NCBI GenBank assembly: GCA_018894105.1
Contig: CM032126.1
Coordinates: 4,057,001 to 4,121,000 of the forward strand
Reading direction: 5' to 3'
Length of the DNA stretch: 64,000 nucleotides
Origin: Jacaranda mimosifolia
Lineage: Eukaryota; Streptophyta; Magnoliopsida; Lamiales; Bignoniaceae
Shown: positions 35,969 through 48,879 of the stretch, one piece after another
Numbering within the stretch: position 1 is the first letter of the stretch
Layout: each line of letters opens with the position of its first letter
Made by a program: the position numbers and the translations under genes
The notes under the pieces: model-generated
Databases searched by the model: none
The model's input: only the letters and a program-made list of their open reading frames with translations
Told to the model about the DNA's origin: nothing

Positions 35969-36790
35969 AATATATACATGAGATGCCAAGGGCTGGAGTA
36001 GAAGAGTACTATAGAATTGTTAATCTTAAAAAAACAACAATTGACATTTGACGCCATCATTAAATTGGCCGAAGCAGCGGAAATTTGTTGGGCCTATTTA
36101 AGATTAGAAAATTTAGCCAATTGGGCCACATTGTTGGCCCATTGACCTGTGGGCCAACTAAAGCTGCTAATGAATAATTTTTTATTAAATTTTAGTATTC
36201 AATTTGAACTTTGTTCAATTACTTAGGTTTCTTTAGTAATTAAAGATTAAAAGAACACTAAACCCAATTAATTAAAAGTATTCTATATTCTAAAATAAAC
36301 AGATCAAATTTAGAATTAATTAATTAGACACACCCAAGAACTCCATGCAATGTCCTAAAGCTCAATAGGAAGAGAATTTTAGCCCAGTCCCTATCTATAA
36401 TAGTCTAAGGTCGTATTTAATCTTATTAATTTATTTGTATTTTTCCTTTTTGCTTCTCCACGATGATGCATTTTTCCCAAATTAACCAATATTGGCATTA
36501 AAAAATAAAAAAGAAATACTAAAAGTATTTTAAACTAATTTTTTATATTCAAAATACCAATAAAAATTTTCCAATTCAAAAAGTTCATTTCACCAACTTT
36601 TCGTTCCCAAATGCTATTAAACAATAGACTTTTTCCCCTTTTTGAATGAAATTATCCTTGAACTTCTTGAATTTTTTATATTTATTGATATTTAATTTTA
36701 AAATTAATTTTTTAATTCTACTTATTTGTTTCTAGTAAAAGCCTTTGCCAAAATTGACTTATGAACTTTGAAAAAAAATTAAAAAAAAAA
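35969..36790. other. AT-rich intergenic DNA
   Basis: No reading frame or element ends recognised. 'gggccaca' and 'ggcccat' words around 36090-36150 look like a short promoter-like or transposon remnant without a gene. Confidence 0.4.
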
Positions 36791-37136
36791 AGGCTTTGTT
36801 TGGTTATAACCAAACATATCTCCATTTTTGAAAAAATATAGCCATATATATCTTCATTTTTCCTTCAAAATACACATTCTCCAATATATACATACATATT
36901 TATATATATATATTATATTTTATTATTATTATTCTAACATTAAAAAAATTACTCAATTCTATTTTCACCACAAAAAATAAAAAAATATTAATTTGACTGC
37001 TATAATAAAAAATACATCTCCCAAAATATAAACAAACATACTAAAAAATAACTTTCATATTTTTCAATAATTCATTCTTTCAAAACACATAATAAATATA
37101 TAATAAAATCAAACAAAAAACATAACCAAGCATTCC
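36791..37136 (-). mobile_element. MITE of the 'TTTGTCTCCTCCCAAAA' group, inverse copy
   Basis: The left end 'ggctttgtttggttat' pairs with the right end 'aacataaccaagcattcc'. The inner order 'attattattctaacatt', 'attttcaccac', 'ttaatttgactgc', 'atctcccaaaatataaacaaa' is the complement of the 8641 element read backwards. Non-coding. Confidence 0.6.
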
Positions 37137-37448
37137 ATTAGTGTCTTTGTTTATCCCATTCAATTTAAAAAATTATAATTATTTGTATAATATAAAATAT
37201 CAATTCATTGACTTTCCTTTAACTTAACAAGTCAAGGGTAATTTAATAAGAATATAGAATTTTTTTATTCAAAACTATTTAGATTAGACTTTTGAATATA
37301 AAAAGAAATATTTAAATAATATTTAGTTATTTTCAACAAAATAAAAAATAAGAAAAGACAACTCTTGGTCATGCTTGTGGTTTGTAGATTTTCTTTTTCC
37401 TTGTATTCAGACATCGTAGATTAAAAGCATTTAAAGGTCACTACACTG

Positions 37449-37566
37449 GTCGAGTGACATGTGATCCAATGGCATAAGTCTCCCACATAATGTGAGAGAT
37501 TAGGAGTTCGAGTCCTAACGGACTCATGATGTGTGTGTATAAATAAAATAAAATTAAATAAAAAAA
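37449..37566 (+). mobile_element. Full-length SINE with 16-bp target duplication
   Basis: Flanked by the perfect repeat 'aaaggtcactacactg' (37433-37448 and 37567-37582). It carries a box A near 37470 ('tggcataagtctcc'), a box B near 37505 ('agttcgagtcc') and ends in an A-rich 'aaataaaataaaatt' tail. This is the best-preserved copy in the window and shows the family structure. It lies about 180 bases before the start codon of the alpha/beta hydrolase gene, so it may be in that promoter. Confidence 0.85.
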
Positions 37567-37749
37567 AAAGGTCACTACACTGTTCACTCTACCCTCAATT
37601 GTTGACTGACTATGCATTCAGATCTATACCTCTTACGCGTGACCATTTGTTTGAACTAAATCTTTGAATTTTGTGGCCATCTGTTTAAGTGGGTTTTGGA
37701 TACAAGTTCCCAGTTGACTTGTCGGAACAGAGAAGTAACCAAGAAAACA

Positions 37750-40373
37750 ATGGCGGCTGGAACAACCAGGAAAATATCAGCAGCCTCTGCAAGGGCTCAC
37801 ACCCGGAAACCAAAGCCAAAGACTCCTTCCAAATTTTCCGGTGGGCAATGATTATTTTTCCCTTTTCTTTTTTCACTTTGTACTCTCAGATTTTCTTGAT
37901 TGAATGCAGAGTCTGGCGTTGTTATTTGTCTCAGTAAAGTATTTATCTGATTAAATAATACAGACAAAACATATACAGGCTTCGATTGTTTTAAGAATTC
38001 AAGTGCTGCCTAATGGTCAAAAGTTGTGATCTTGATTTTGGAAAAATGGAAATTTGGATAGTGGTGGTGAACTAGTTGATTACATGGGATGATGGGTATT
38101 TATGAAAGCTGGACTAATTGGTGAATTCTGATTTTGAGGTTTAGGTGATATGCCATACGTCGAAAACAATTGTATTGTTATTTCTTTTCTTTTCTTTTTT
38201 CTAATTATTTTTTTCTCTTTATTTTTTTTCCTTAGATATAAATTGGTATTCAGTTCATACAATTTGTATTCAGGTGATCTGGTGGTTTTGACTTTTGATG
38301 AAGGGTAATTGATAAAATCCTTTGAACTGATGCTGATGATGAATTTCAATTTCATTAGGCGATTTAAGTGATTTGACTATGATTTTTGGTCCATAAGATA
38401 CTTTTAATCAAGGAAAATGGTGGGATTTTGAAATTTGGAATAATAACAGGATTTTTTTTTGCATTTGATATACAGCCAACATAAACATTTAACGCACAGA
38501 ACTTGCAGAAAATGGGCAAGTGGGCTTGATGTGGGAGGAAACTTCAATCAAGAGTGGTTAAAAGTTTGCCCCCTCATTTTGAATCAAGTTATGTTGATTG
38601 TAAATTGTATCTGTTTCAGGGATTTTCAAGAAAATTCTGTTAGTTTTCTTTGTGGGGTTTTTGGCTTGGGCTTATCAGGCAGCACAGCCTCCTCCACCGA
38701 AGACGTGTGGCTCCACAGACGGGCCTCCAGTTACAGCATCAAGAATACAGCTTAAGGATGGGAGATTCTTGGCTTACAAAGAATATGGTGTCCCAAAGGA
38801 TAACGCAAAGCACAAAATTGTTTTTGTCCATGGGTTCGATTCTTGCAGGCACGATGTTTCTCCCTTAACCACAAATCTTTCCCCGGTAATTTTGCTTCCC
38901 TTATGTTGCTTAATGGCTTTCGATCTATGGACCAGCTTATTGCAATAAAGGAATATGTGGGCTTATCTTTCTTGGTTTGTCTAACTAGGATATTGTTGAG
39001 AGTCAAGGAGTCTACATTGTTTCATTTGATAGACCGGGTTATGGAGAGAGTGATCCCCACCCTACCCAAACGGTTAAAAGCATTGCTTATGACATTGAGG
39101 AGCTTGCTGATCAGTTGGGATTAGGATCAAAATTTTATGTTGTTGGGTTTTCCTTGGGTGGACAGATTGTCTGGACCTGTCTCAAGTACATCCCACATAG
39201 GTACATTTGTATCTTCCAATATTTCATACTATAACTGCTTGTAACTATTTTTTTGTCCTTTTCCTTAAGCAGAAGCCTTAATTTTCATCTCTCCAAGGTA
39301 ATGTTTCACTATAATGATGAACAGGTTGGCAGGAGCAGCTCTGATAGCACCGGTGGTTAATTATTGGTGGTCTGGTATTCCTTTAAACACGTCGGAAGAA
39401 GCTTTTAAGCAGCAGCTTCCACAGGACCAATGGGCTCTCCGTGTTGCTCATTATATCCCTTGGCTTAACTACTGGTGGAACTCCCAAAAGTTATTTCCTG
39501 GTTTGAGCCTTATTGCTTACAGCCCTAGAGTTCTTTCTCGCCAAGACATGGAACTACTGCCAAGAATTCGTTCGATACGAGAGGAGTATCAGGTAATGGC
39601 ATTGTACATCCTTCAATACACATGATCTTAATAGGAAACGTTTTCAAAAACTTTTGTCACAAGTATCCTCTTACAAAATCGACTTCTTTCCTGTGTAAGT
39701 TTCATTTCATAATTCAATATTTGTTACATGACCAAAAGGTTATTTATCCAACTAAAAGTTGTCTTCCTTAAACTCAGCAAATAACTGTTCCAATGATTTT
39801 AAGATTTATCAACTAACCATAAGTCCTCCAACAAATTAGTCATCGGTATTCCTTTTGGATTACCGCATAAGCCGGTAGTATACTCTGGTGAAGACAATTA
39901 GGATTGACTTCTGATGTAATGTTCAGTTTTTATGAGTTCTTTTATGCACTACGTGTTGTGCTTATGTCCTCTATGTTACCAGAAAGCAAATATAACTAAT
40001 GTTCTTTATAAATGCTAATTTGGTGGCTAATCTTTTCCTCCTAATATTAACATCTCACTGTAAATTTACAATTTTGGACAACCAGGCACAAGTAAGACAG
40101 CAAGGTGAGTTTGAGTCCCTTCACCGTGATCTTGGAATGGGCTTTGGGAGTTGGGAATTCGAACCCACGGATCTGAAGAATCCATTTCCTGACAGTGACG
40201 GCTCCATTCACTTGTGGCAAGGAGACGAGGATCTACTTGTCCCGGTTGCCCTCCAGCGTCACATTGCCCAGAAGCTCCCATGGATCCACTATCACGAGGT
40301 ACCCGGTGCTGGTCATATGTTTCCATATGCTGATGGAGTGGCTGACTCAGTCATACAAGCACTTTTATCTTGA
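37750..40373 (+). CDS. Membrane-anchored alpha/beta-hydrolase fold protein
   Basis: Five exons: 37750-37840, 38620-38885, 38989-39200, 39325-39592 and 40086-40373, all with GT-AG introns and matching phases, give 374 residues. The N-terminus is basic with a single hydrophobic segment at about 36-48 (ILLVFFVGFLAWA). The hydrolase fold follows: VFVHGF (oxyanion HG at 101-102), GFSLGG with nucleophile Ser174, GDEDLLVP with probable Asp328, and GAGHMFP with His356. This fits a widespread plant alpha/beta-hydrolase superfamily group, probably esterase- or lipase-like; the substrate is unknown. The triad is complete and the gene looks functional. The internal WW-rich region (NYWWSG, NYWWNS) is the lid. 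Confidence 0.92.
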
Positions 40374-40950
40374 AAGAAAAGGCCTTCACAGCGTACTCGT
40401 ACCAGGTTTATGTATCTGCCGCCCCCTTCTTCTGGCTCATTGTTTGGGTTTAAAGTTTCTTCTTTTGTATTACTGCTGCTGTGACAGTTTTATAGAGTGC
40501 CTCTGTCTTATTTAGACAACATTTTTGTATTCAACTTGTAATCTTATTACATTTAACTTCATCAGTTAGTGAAACCCTGCTTTTGTTTTGAGGATGATTA
40601 CTCAACCGATTCTTGTCGAGGAAGAATACTTTTTTTTAGGTTAGGAAGTTGATAGCAAGATCTCGAATCTACTTATTGCTTTTGTGATATATTTTCGTGT
40701 CAAGGATAATATTTTTATTTGTTATCGACTCTCCTAGTGGATGGATAGTACCTAGAGTAGCTCTTTGTGATACTATGCAATTTGTCCGACCTTTGGTCGA
40801 TACAATATGCTTAGGATTGGCTGTGTGAGCGTGATCTTTTCTCCTGGTTGGAAGAGCTATTACTAATCTAGAGTCATTTGCATGGACATGTGGCCGGCAT
40901 ATGCAGATGCAACCAAGTTGAGTATATACCTAGAAAGTTATGAATTGCTA
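40374..40950 (+). other. 3' UTR of the hydrolase gene and short spacer
   Basis: A pyrimidine-rich 3' region with possible polyadenylation context near 40540-40570, then spacer with no gene. Confidence 0.5.
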
Positions 40951-41433
40951 GCGGCCATTTGGTTTCATTTTCCGGAGTCATTTTCATTTTCTAGTGAAAA
41001 TGCATAGTAAAAAGTTAGTTAGAAAAAATATTTTTTAAAATGAGTTGTGTTTGGATGTGTTGTTCAAAATTGTAGATTTATATAGTTGTGAAAATGAGAT
41101 GTATTTGGATGTTGAGTTTTTTTATATTAAAAATTGTGTAGTTTTTTAATTTGAATTGATGATGTGATGTGTGGTTGTTTGAAAAAATAATATTATAATT
41201 TGAATTTGAATTTTGATTTAAATTTATAATATTTTGTTGTGAATGGTGTTTGAGAAGTATTGAGAAGATAAAAAATAATTAAGGTAATGATAGAGGTTGA
41301 AAAAGGGAAGAAAATAAGAGAGAATGTAATAAATAATATTTTGAAAATAAAAATATTTGAGAAAATGGTATAGATAGTGATAATTTTTTATTTTTATTTT
41401 CAGAAGAAAATGAAAATGAAAACAAACGGACCG
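40951..41433 (+). mobile_element. MITE of the 'TTTGGTTTCATTTTC' family, copy B
   Basis: The left end 'ggccatttggtttcattttc' pairs with the right end 'gaaaatgaaaacaaacggac'. The interior matches the 7541-7975 copy in the opposite orientation. Non-coding. The flanking duplication is not clear. Confidence 0.6.
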
Positions 41434-42029
41434 TAAATTATATGTGATGATATCAATATTTTATTATATGATTTAATATAATAATTTACAATCCGGTTGA
41501 ATATGTATATGGGTGAGTGGACAGATGTGAAATTTCCCTGTCTCAAGACTGCCCTTGACTTCGGAGTAGCAAATGCTTATTTAAAATTAGCAAATTGTGG
41601 TCTACTTTCAGTCTCTACAAATTGATGTTGTGCTGGATTTAGCATGGTACACAATTCACTCAAGTGAACTTGGAAATTTCATGGAAGCATTTTTGGGGTC
41701 GCATAGGTCCTGTTTAATTAAGAGATTATTATTTTTGTGACACTTGTGTGATTCATAAAGGCAAAATTGGAGAAGAAATCTACTTTTAATATATCAAACA
41801 TAAATCTATATTCTAATGATTCATAGATTTTTAACTTATAAAATCATAATTTATTAATATTTTTCAATTTATAACATAAATACATGTTATTTTATTAAAT
41901 CAAAATTTTAATTATTTAATATTAAATATTTAGAAAGAATAGTTGTGGTAATTAGTCAATAGCATCGACCGGCATATAAGTTAGGGACATATTTCAGTAA
42001 AAGAGAAATCAACTTATCCAACAATCTAA

Positions 42030-43652
42030 GGCTTTGCTCTTTAGTATTTTCTTAGAATATTTTTCAACTCCCAAGATAACCCCAAAATGTGTACACATGT
42101 TCCAATTATTCTCCCCAAACACAATAATTTTATACCCAAAAATCCTTAGCAAAACAATATTAAAATACCCTATACTTCAAAAACCATACCTTCCCCACCT
42201 ACCCCTTCACTTTCTCATTCTTTCTTTCACATCACTAATTCATTTATTATTATCTTATTTCACTCATCCATATACATATATATATATATTTATATATTTA
42301 TATAAAAATATAATTTTACTAATTATAAAATTCTAAAACTTATGTTTAAAAATTTAATCAAATTAATTGTCAAAAAAATAATTAAACTTAATCAAATACT
42401 GTTTATATTGTTACTAAATAATTTATTTACTATATAACGTATTAAATTAATTAATTAAATTACTTATTAATTAAAAATGTATTTAGTTATATTTAATGTT
42501 TAATGTATTAATTAAATATTACATTTATTCATTTAATAAATAATTTAAGATGTTTTAATTTGATATAATAGATTAATTAATCTTCATTACGTATTAATCT
42601 TTAGATTTATTTAAAATTATAATAATAAATTTAATTATTATTTAATAATATTTTAAGTTTAATAAATTAATATTAATATTATTAAAATAGTTATCGATAA
42701 AATTAATTAAATTTAAGTAAAAATTATTTGAATGTTTACTAAGCAATTTATTTACTAAATAATGTATTAATTAAATAATGAGCTAAAGTAATTAAATAAC
42801 CTATTACATTAATTTAATTATTTAAATACTTGTTATATATATTAATTACGTTTTATATTTCATTCATGTATAGTTAAATATTATGTTTATTTGTTTAATA
42901 AATAATCTAAGATGATCTAATTTCATATAATATAAAATATTTATTTTTTCAACTTGATGAATTGTTATAAGTATTACATATATAAATTATTAAATAAATT
43001 ATTTTATTTAAATCAATAATTAAGTTTTATTTGTACATAAATTAGAAATAATAAATAGTTAAATAATTATATTTTAATTAATAAATAGTAATTAGTTTAT
43101 AATTAATGTACAATAATTAATTTTTTTTATATAAGCCGATATTAACATTATGAAATAATTATGATATTAGCCAATTTTTTATAATTAAGATATAATTATG
43201 ATTTCATAAATAATTAATATTTATAAATAAATATTTTCTTCCAAGTAATACATCATTTGCTAATGTTAAATTTAGAAAAATATAAATTTCATAATAAATC
43301 ACCAATTAAATTAATTACACATCATTTTATTACAACATATATCAATCATTACACATATATATACACACACATACATATCATCCAACTATAAATATATATA
43401 TATATACACATACATTACATAAAAAAACCACTTTCACATTACAAACCCAATAAAAATTTAATTGATTTGACCTCTACAACAAAGTTTGTCTCCTCCCAAA
43501 ACAAAAAGAAACAACCTCTTTATTCTCAATTCATTTTCCTTATTTTTTCAAAACAAAAAGAAACGTTTAACACATTCTCCAAATTTTCTCCCAAAAACCC
43601 ATTCTCCCAAAATATTTTCTAGAAAATTCCCAAAATGCTAAAGAACAAGCCC
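42030..43652. mobile_element. PIF/Harbinger-like non-autonomous element (upstream copy)
   Basis: The ends 'ggctttgctctttagtattt' and the complement of 'aaatgctaaagaacaagccc' are inverted repeats, flanked by TAA on both sides (42027-42029 and 43653-43655). The interior is extremely AT-rich and has no transposase. The right arm carries the 'tttgtctcctcccaaaa' block shared with the MITEs at 8641 and 36791. Superfamily assignment rests on the 3-bp TAA and the end sequence. Confidence 0.6.
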
Positions 43653-44495
43653 TAAGAGTTGTCCGGACCATTTATTGGGAATTATCCTTATTACTCAAAG
43701 TAATCTAAAATCAAAAATCAATTCAAAATGGGTCAAATCTATACCTTATCTGGTTTTTGCCATCAAAACAAATATACAATGAATGATTTTATTGAACCAA
43801 CGCATCTATTTTTGTCAGCCAATACATAATTATCTACTATAAACATCTCGTTCATTTTTTACTTGTAATATATTTTCCATCCAAACAAATTCACAATGAA
43901 TAATTTTGTTGAACCAACACTTCTATTTTTACCCGTCAATACGTAATTACCTACTATAAACAACTCATTCATTACCTATTTGTAATATATTTTATTCCTT
44001 GCTAGTTCGATCTTTTTCCATGCTAATTCTGTAGTAAAATACTCGAGCTCAAGCTTGACTCGAGTTAACTCGTGAAGCTCATGAACTGACTCGACTCATT
44101 TTTCACTCCTATTTTGTACGCAACTCTTTTTTTTATTGAGAGACTTTCAAACATCTATAATCTCGTTTTTTATTTTAGACCTTAAATATGGGAAGGATAT
44201 TTTAACCTTAGTTAGGAAATATATTGCAACCCACATCAATTATGAATAATATCTAAACAATTTATTACTATCATCATCGCTTATATAATTATGCCAATGA
44301 TCAATCATATATAACATAACTTGACGTAATTGAATATTATCTAATACATATAAATTTAACAAATAACAAATACAGCTTACATGCCTTCAATAGTTTTTTT
44401 TTTTTTAAAAAAAAAAAGATCCAAATATGTATTAATTAATCCATATAATTGGATTTCGATCAGTACTTTGAATGCACGGGGCAAGTCAAAACCCG

Positions 44496-44589
44496 CACGT
44501 GAGTTTTACATTACTGGACACGTGTAACCTACAGGATAGAAAACCACTGTCTGAGAAACTGCGACGATGACACGTGTCGAAGACGTGTC
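44496..44589 (+). promoter_or_regulatory. G-box/ABRE cluster, upstream copy
   Basis: Three CACGTG G-boxes (44496, 44519 and 44571) and an ACGTGTC (44583) lie within 94 bases; two are the longer palindromes ACACGTGT and GACACGTGTC. Such grouped ACGT cores are typical of ABA-responsive promoters and are the binding sites of group A bZIP factors. The same cluster is at 52942-53035. Confidence 0.75.
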
Positions 44590-44819
44590 CAGCAGCCATG
44601 CAAAATTATTTATCTGCGTCAGACGGCCAGAGCTGATACCTCCTTTTACTTTTTCTTCTCAGTATGGGCTGTGGACCTGTAGTTGAATTTTCCCTTCAAA
44701 ATTGGGCCATTCTTACTTTATCCACGTCCTCTGGCCACCCCCCCGCCCCCACACCCATGTTGCCTTTTTCCCTGCAAGAAAAGTAGAAAACCACACTAAG
44801 CAAGCTCATAAGTGCCCCA

Positions 44820-44935
44820 GTCGCTGTTTGAAACCCTGGACATGTATACATCAAAGTAATAACTCTCTCTCTCTCTCTGTCTCTCTCTGTCTCTACATAT
44901 ACATACAGGTAGATGTATGTATCATTCTTGTTTCC

Positions 44936-44985
<50 letters not shown>

Positions 44986-45055
44986 ATGATATGAATGAAG
45001 GGTTTTCTGCTAGCCAGCTTCTGTTGAGGACTTTGGTGGATAGTTTGAAGGAAAG
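44820..45055 (+). other. Duplicate of the bZIP 5' leader exon
   Basis: Matches 53270-53495. It contains a CT microsatellite (about 44863-44894), a GT microsatellite (about 44947-44984), several short upstream ATGs and a consensus donor 'gaaag|gtaatatt' at 45055/45056. If this copy is transcribed, it could splice to the same acceptors before 54844. Its transcription start is unknown. Confidence 0.5.
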
Positions 45056-45552
45056 GTAATATTGATTCTGTTTATGGATTAATTCATCATCATGAATTCA
45101 TGATTCCATGCATGCATATCCTATTCTAGTAGCTGGTTTACAAAACGAACCTTATTCTTTTCTTTTCTTTTCTTTTTTTTTTCCTCCATATTTATTAATT
45201 AATCAGTTAACTCATAAGCAGAGAGCAGAAGTTCAAAGGATTGGTTTTCCAAGCATTATTTGGATGGAATTTGGTTGGATCTAGGGATCTTTGGATGCAA
45301 AAAATAGCTGGGGCTTTTTTTCCTTCAAGTTAGAAGCTCAAGTAAACACACACACACACACACACACACAGGTATGCATGTTATAACGTTTCTTGTGAAG
45401 ACTTATGAACGTACGTCTTTGTATGGTGATCTCATGGTACTCTACTTAAACTGAATTTTGGTATTTCATTTCCTATTTCACTATACTTGATACATGCCAA
45501 TTGTACTTGAATAATATACTTGGAATATTGATAACGTGGAATATAAGATAAT

Positions 45553-46759
45553 TTATTAAATTTAATAAATAATTTATTTACTAAATAACATATTAAATTA
45601 CTTATTAATTAAATAATATATTAGTTATATTTAATATTTAATGCATTAATTAAATATTATATTTATTCATTTAATAAATAATTTAAAATATTTTAATTTG
45701 ATATAATAAATAAATTAATCTTTTCAAAAAATTAATCTTCATCAAATATTATTATTCACATTTATTTAAAATTTTTATAAAAAAATTAAATCTAGTGTGA
45801 TATTTATTTAATAATCTATTAAGTTTAATAAATTAATATTAATACAATTAAAATAATTATAAAAAAAATTAATAAAAATTAAGTAAAAATCTCAGTGATA
45901 GTCATTAAGCAATTTATTTATTAAATAATATATTAATTAAATAATGAGTTAAAGTAAATAAATAACTTATTAAATTAATTAAATTTATTTATTTAATTAT
46001 TTAAATAACTTATTATGTATATATTAATTATGTTTCATATTTCACGTATAATTGAATATTACAGTTATTTGTTTAATAAATAATTTAAGATGATTTAGTT
46101 TCATAAAATATAAAATTATTTATTTTTTTAATTTGATGAATCGTTATTAAGTCTAATATATATTTTATTTTATTTAAATAAACAACTAAGTTTTATTTAT
46201 ACATAAATTGTAAATAATAAATAGTTAAATAATTATATTTTAAGAATAAACAATAATTAGTTTATAATTAATGTACAATAATTAAATTTTTTTATATAAG
46301 ATGATATCAACAATTATGATATTAGCCAAAAAAATTTAATTAAGATATAATTATAAATTCATAAATAATTAATATTTATTAATAAATTCATTAAATTTTA
46401 AATTTTAAAATAAAGCATCAATTGAATTAATTACATATCATTTTATTACAACAATTTATCAATCATTACATATATATACACACACATCATCCAACTATAA
46501 TATACATACATATATAATATATTACATAAAAAAATCACTTTTACCTCACAAACCCAATAAAAAAGCAACTGATTTGACATCAACAGTAAAGTTTGTCTCC
46601 TCCCAAAATATAAAGAAACAAACAATTCATTTTCAAATCATTTTTCATATTTTCCCAAAACAAAAAGAAACACTTGACACATTCTCCAACTTTTCTCCCA
46701 AAAACCGATTCCCCCAAAACAAATTCTAGAAAATGGCCAAAACATAAGAGAACAAGCCC
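45553..46759. mobile_element. Truncated relative of the 42030 element
   Basis: Diverged but collinear with about 42410-43652: the same 'ataatttatttactaaataa', 'cattaattaaatatta' and 'tttgtctcctcccaaaata' landmarks, ending 'aagagaacaagccc'. Its left end is missing and begins exactly where the upstream duplicate copy stops, suggesting that this element took part in the rearrangement. Confidence 0.65.
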
Positions 46760-48879
46760 TCTGATTAGCCCTAGAATTCTTTTCCCCAATTTCAATTAAG
46801 TCCTCAAACCTATTAGTGCCCTACATTGACCCGGTTGACCCAAATTAATTAGAAATTGACCCCCAAAATTTTCAAATTTTTCACAGTTAAATCCTTTTCT
46901 ATTTACATTTTGAACGCCAATTTTTTTTTTAAAATTAAAATTTTAATTTTTAAATCTTATTTTCTCTAATTATAAATTTAGAGGTGTTACAAAATGTGCA
47001 TTTAACAACCTAATCATTGTAAAATATCACACTTTTATTATTAAATTTTTATTTTTATCGAATAAAGTGAAATATTCTATAAAAAATATTATCACATATT
47101 AATCACTTGTCAATATATGGACAATTAAATCTGTTTGAGCTATCATATAATTTTAAATTAATTTTATATTATAATTTACTTGATTTATATGCATGAGATG
47201 ATTAAAACTAAATTTAAAATTATATCCTAATTGATTTTTATATTAATGTAATATTATGTATATTTGTTAACAAATGGCATTTAAATATTTTTAATTTAAA
47301 TAAAGTAATAAATGAGAGAGATAATATTGATACTAGGATATATATTATTTGCTATCAATATTCGTGTGACTAGCATCACCTATCTTACTCTTATTCAAAT
47401 TAAAACCCTAAACTACTTACACTCTTAATTAAACAAATAATCACAAATTTATAAGTGCACCATAATGATCATTTGGTAATAGAACCCTAAAATTAATTTT
47501 TAATTATCTTACACACATCAATTTAGAAAAATTTTAACCATTAAATTGGTTTATAAATTTCAAATAACTCAAATTGATTGAACTGGTAATATATTGATTA
47601 TTACGTAACATATGGTAATAATTTTTGGCAAAAAATTTTACTTTATTCCATCAAAAATAAGAATTTAATACTAAGGATAACATTTTAAAGTACTTTAGGT
47701 GGCTAAATGTAATTTTTTTTAAACATTAGGGGTTGAAGTGCAATAATATTAAAATATATTGCCGAAAAATTGAAAGATGGGGTATTTAAGCACATTTAGC
47801 AAATGTTGGGTAATCGTTTCGCACACTTGCAACAGATGGGAGGCAAATTGTAAATAACCCTATACATTGGAGGGTTGTCTGCTATTTACCCTACTATAAA
47901 TTTAATATGTGGTACAAGTTATCAAATACACTACTATCTTTTACCTCAAATAAAAAGTGTAGTATATAGTAGTTAATTATCGCACTTACAAAACATAGTA
48001 AATGTTTAAGTTATTTCTCGCAACAATCAAATGTAGTAAATACGACTTATTACTACAATTTCTTGGTGTAGTAAAATTAAATTATTTGGGGGTTTTGAGG
48101 AATTTGGCTAGTTAACTTTTCTTTTTTCTTTTTAATTTAATAGCAGTTATTGCATGCATTTCCTGTGTGCATAAAATATAAAAGCATATTACAAAAATAA
48201 TAAATATATATAAAAATCTATGTATTTAAGAGATATATCTTAAACATAAAAATATTTAGCGTATAATATGTATAAGTTAGCTTTGTAAAAAGATCACATA
48301 TATTTAAGCAATATGTCACCAAAATAAAGATAATTTTTGTTGAAAATTACTTCTACAACAAAACAATTTAAACTACATATTTAAGCTCAAGAATTTTATT
48401 TTCTTGTATTCCAATTCAACCTGCAATGAGAATATTAAACTAAAAATAAAAGCAAATGTATGTAAGTATGACAACTAATATTTTAGCAATGAAGGAGAAA
48501 ATTTTTGAAAAAATCACCTGTAAATTATTTTATTTTTTTCTCAAGTAAAAAATTATCTAGTAAAGGATATGAACTCTTTAGGTCACCTATATAATATGGA
48601 AAATAGAAGTTGAGGAGAATGAGTATATGGGAGGTGGTAGTTGAGGAGAATAAGGCAAATGCGGATAGAAATATTTATACTATTTTTCCTTTATTATAAT
48701 CTATACCTACACTATATAAAAAAAGAAGTGGCCTTACACTCAGAAACTAGTAGTTTTATACCGCTACAATGAATTATGTTTTGTCTAAAATAACCCTAAA
48801 TGTATTTATACTATTTTCTTTTGAAAAAAAAAAAAAAAAACTACATAACTCCTCGCTTAGTTTCTATCTCCCCAATAGT
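46760..48879. other. AT-rich spacer between the duplicate copies
   Basis: No gene was recognised. Words such as 'gtaaataaccctatacattgg' near 47850 and 'cactactatcttttacctc' near 47930 resemble ends of degraded DNA transposons. The 48040-48080 part has an inverted 'gtagtaaa' theme. Nothing can be named. Confidence 0.45.

Larger units (their letters stand above)
41819..45552 (+). repeat. Direct duplication, upstream copy of the bZIP promoter and leader
   Basis: 3734 bases that match 50265-53988 almost base for base. Differences are rare substitutions plus changes in microsatellite length. The copy starts at a shared 'attcatag' and ends at 'ataagataat'. It includes a 1.6-kb DNA transposon, an AT-rich stretch, the G-box/ABRE cluster (44496-44589), the CT and GT microsatellites and the leader exon with its splice donor at 45056. 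It lies about 9.3 kb before the bZIP start codon. The high identity implies a recent duplication. Confidence 0.95.

Noticed and set aside
44702..44989. 95-codon frame through the promoter and leader, ending in a Cys-Val run (and its duplicate at 53129-53434)
   Set aside because: It reads through CT and GT microsatellites, which make the Ser-Leu and Val-Cys runs. It overlaps promoter elements and is not protein-like.
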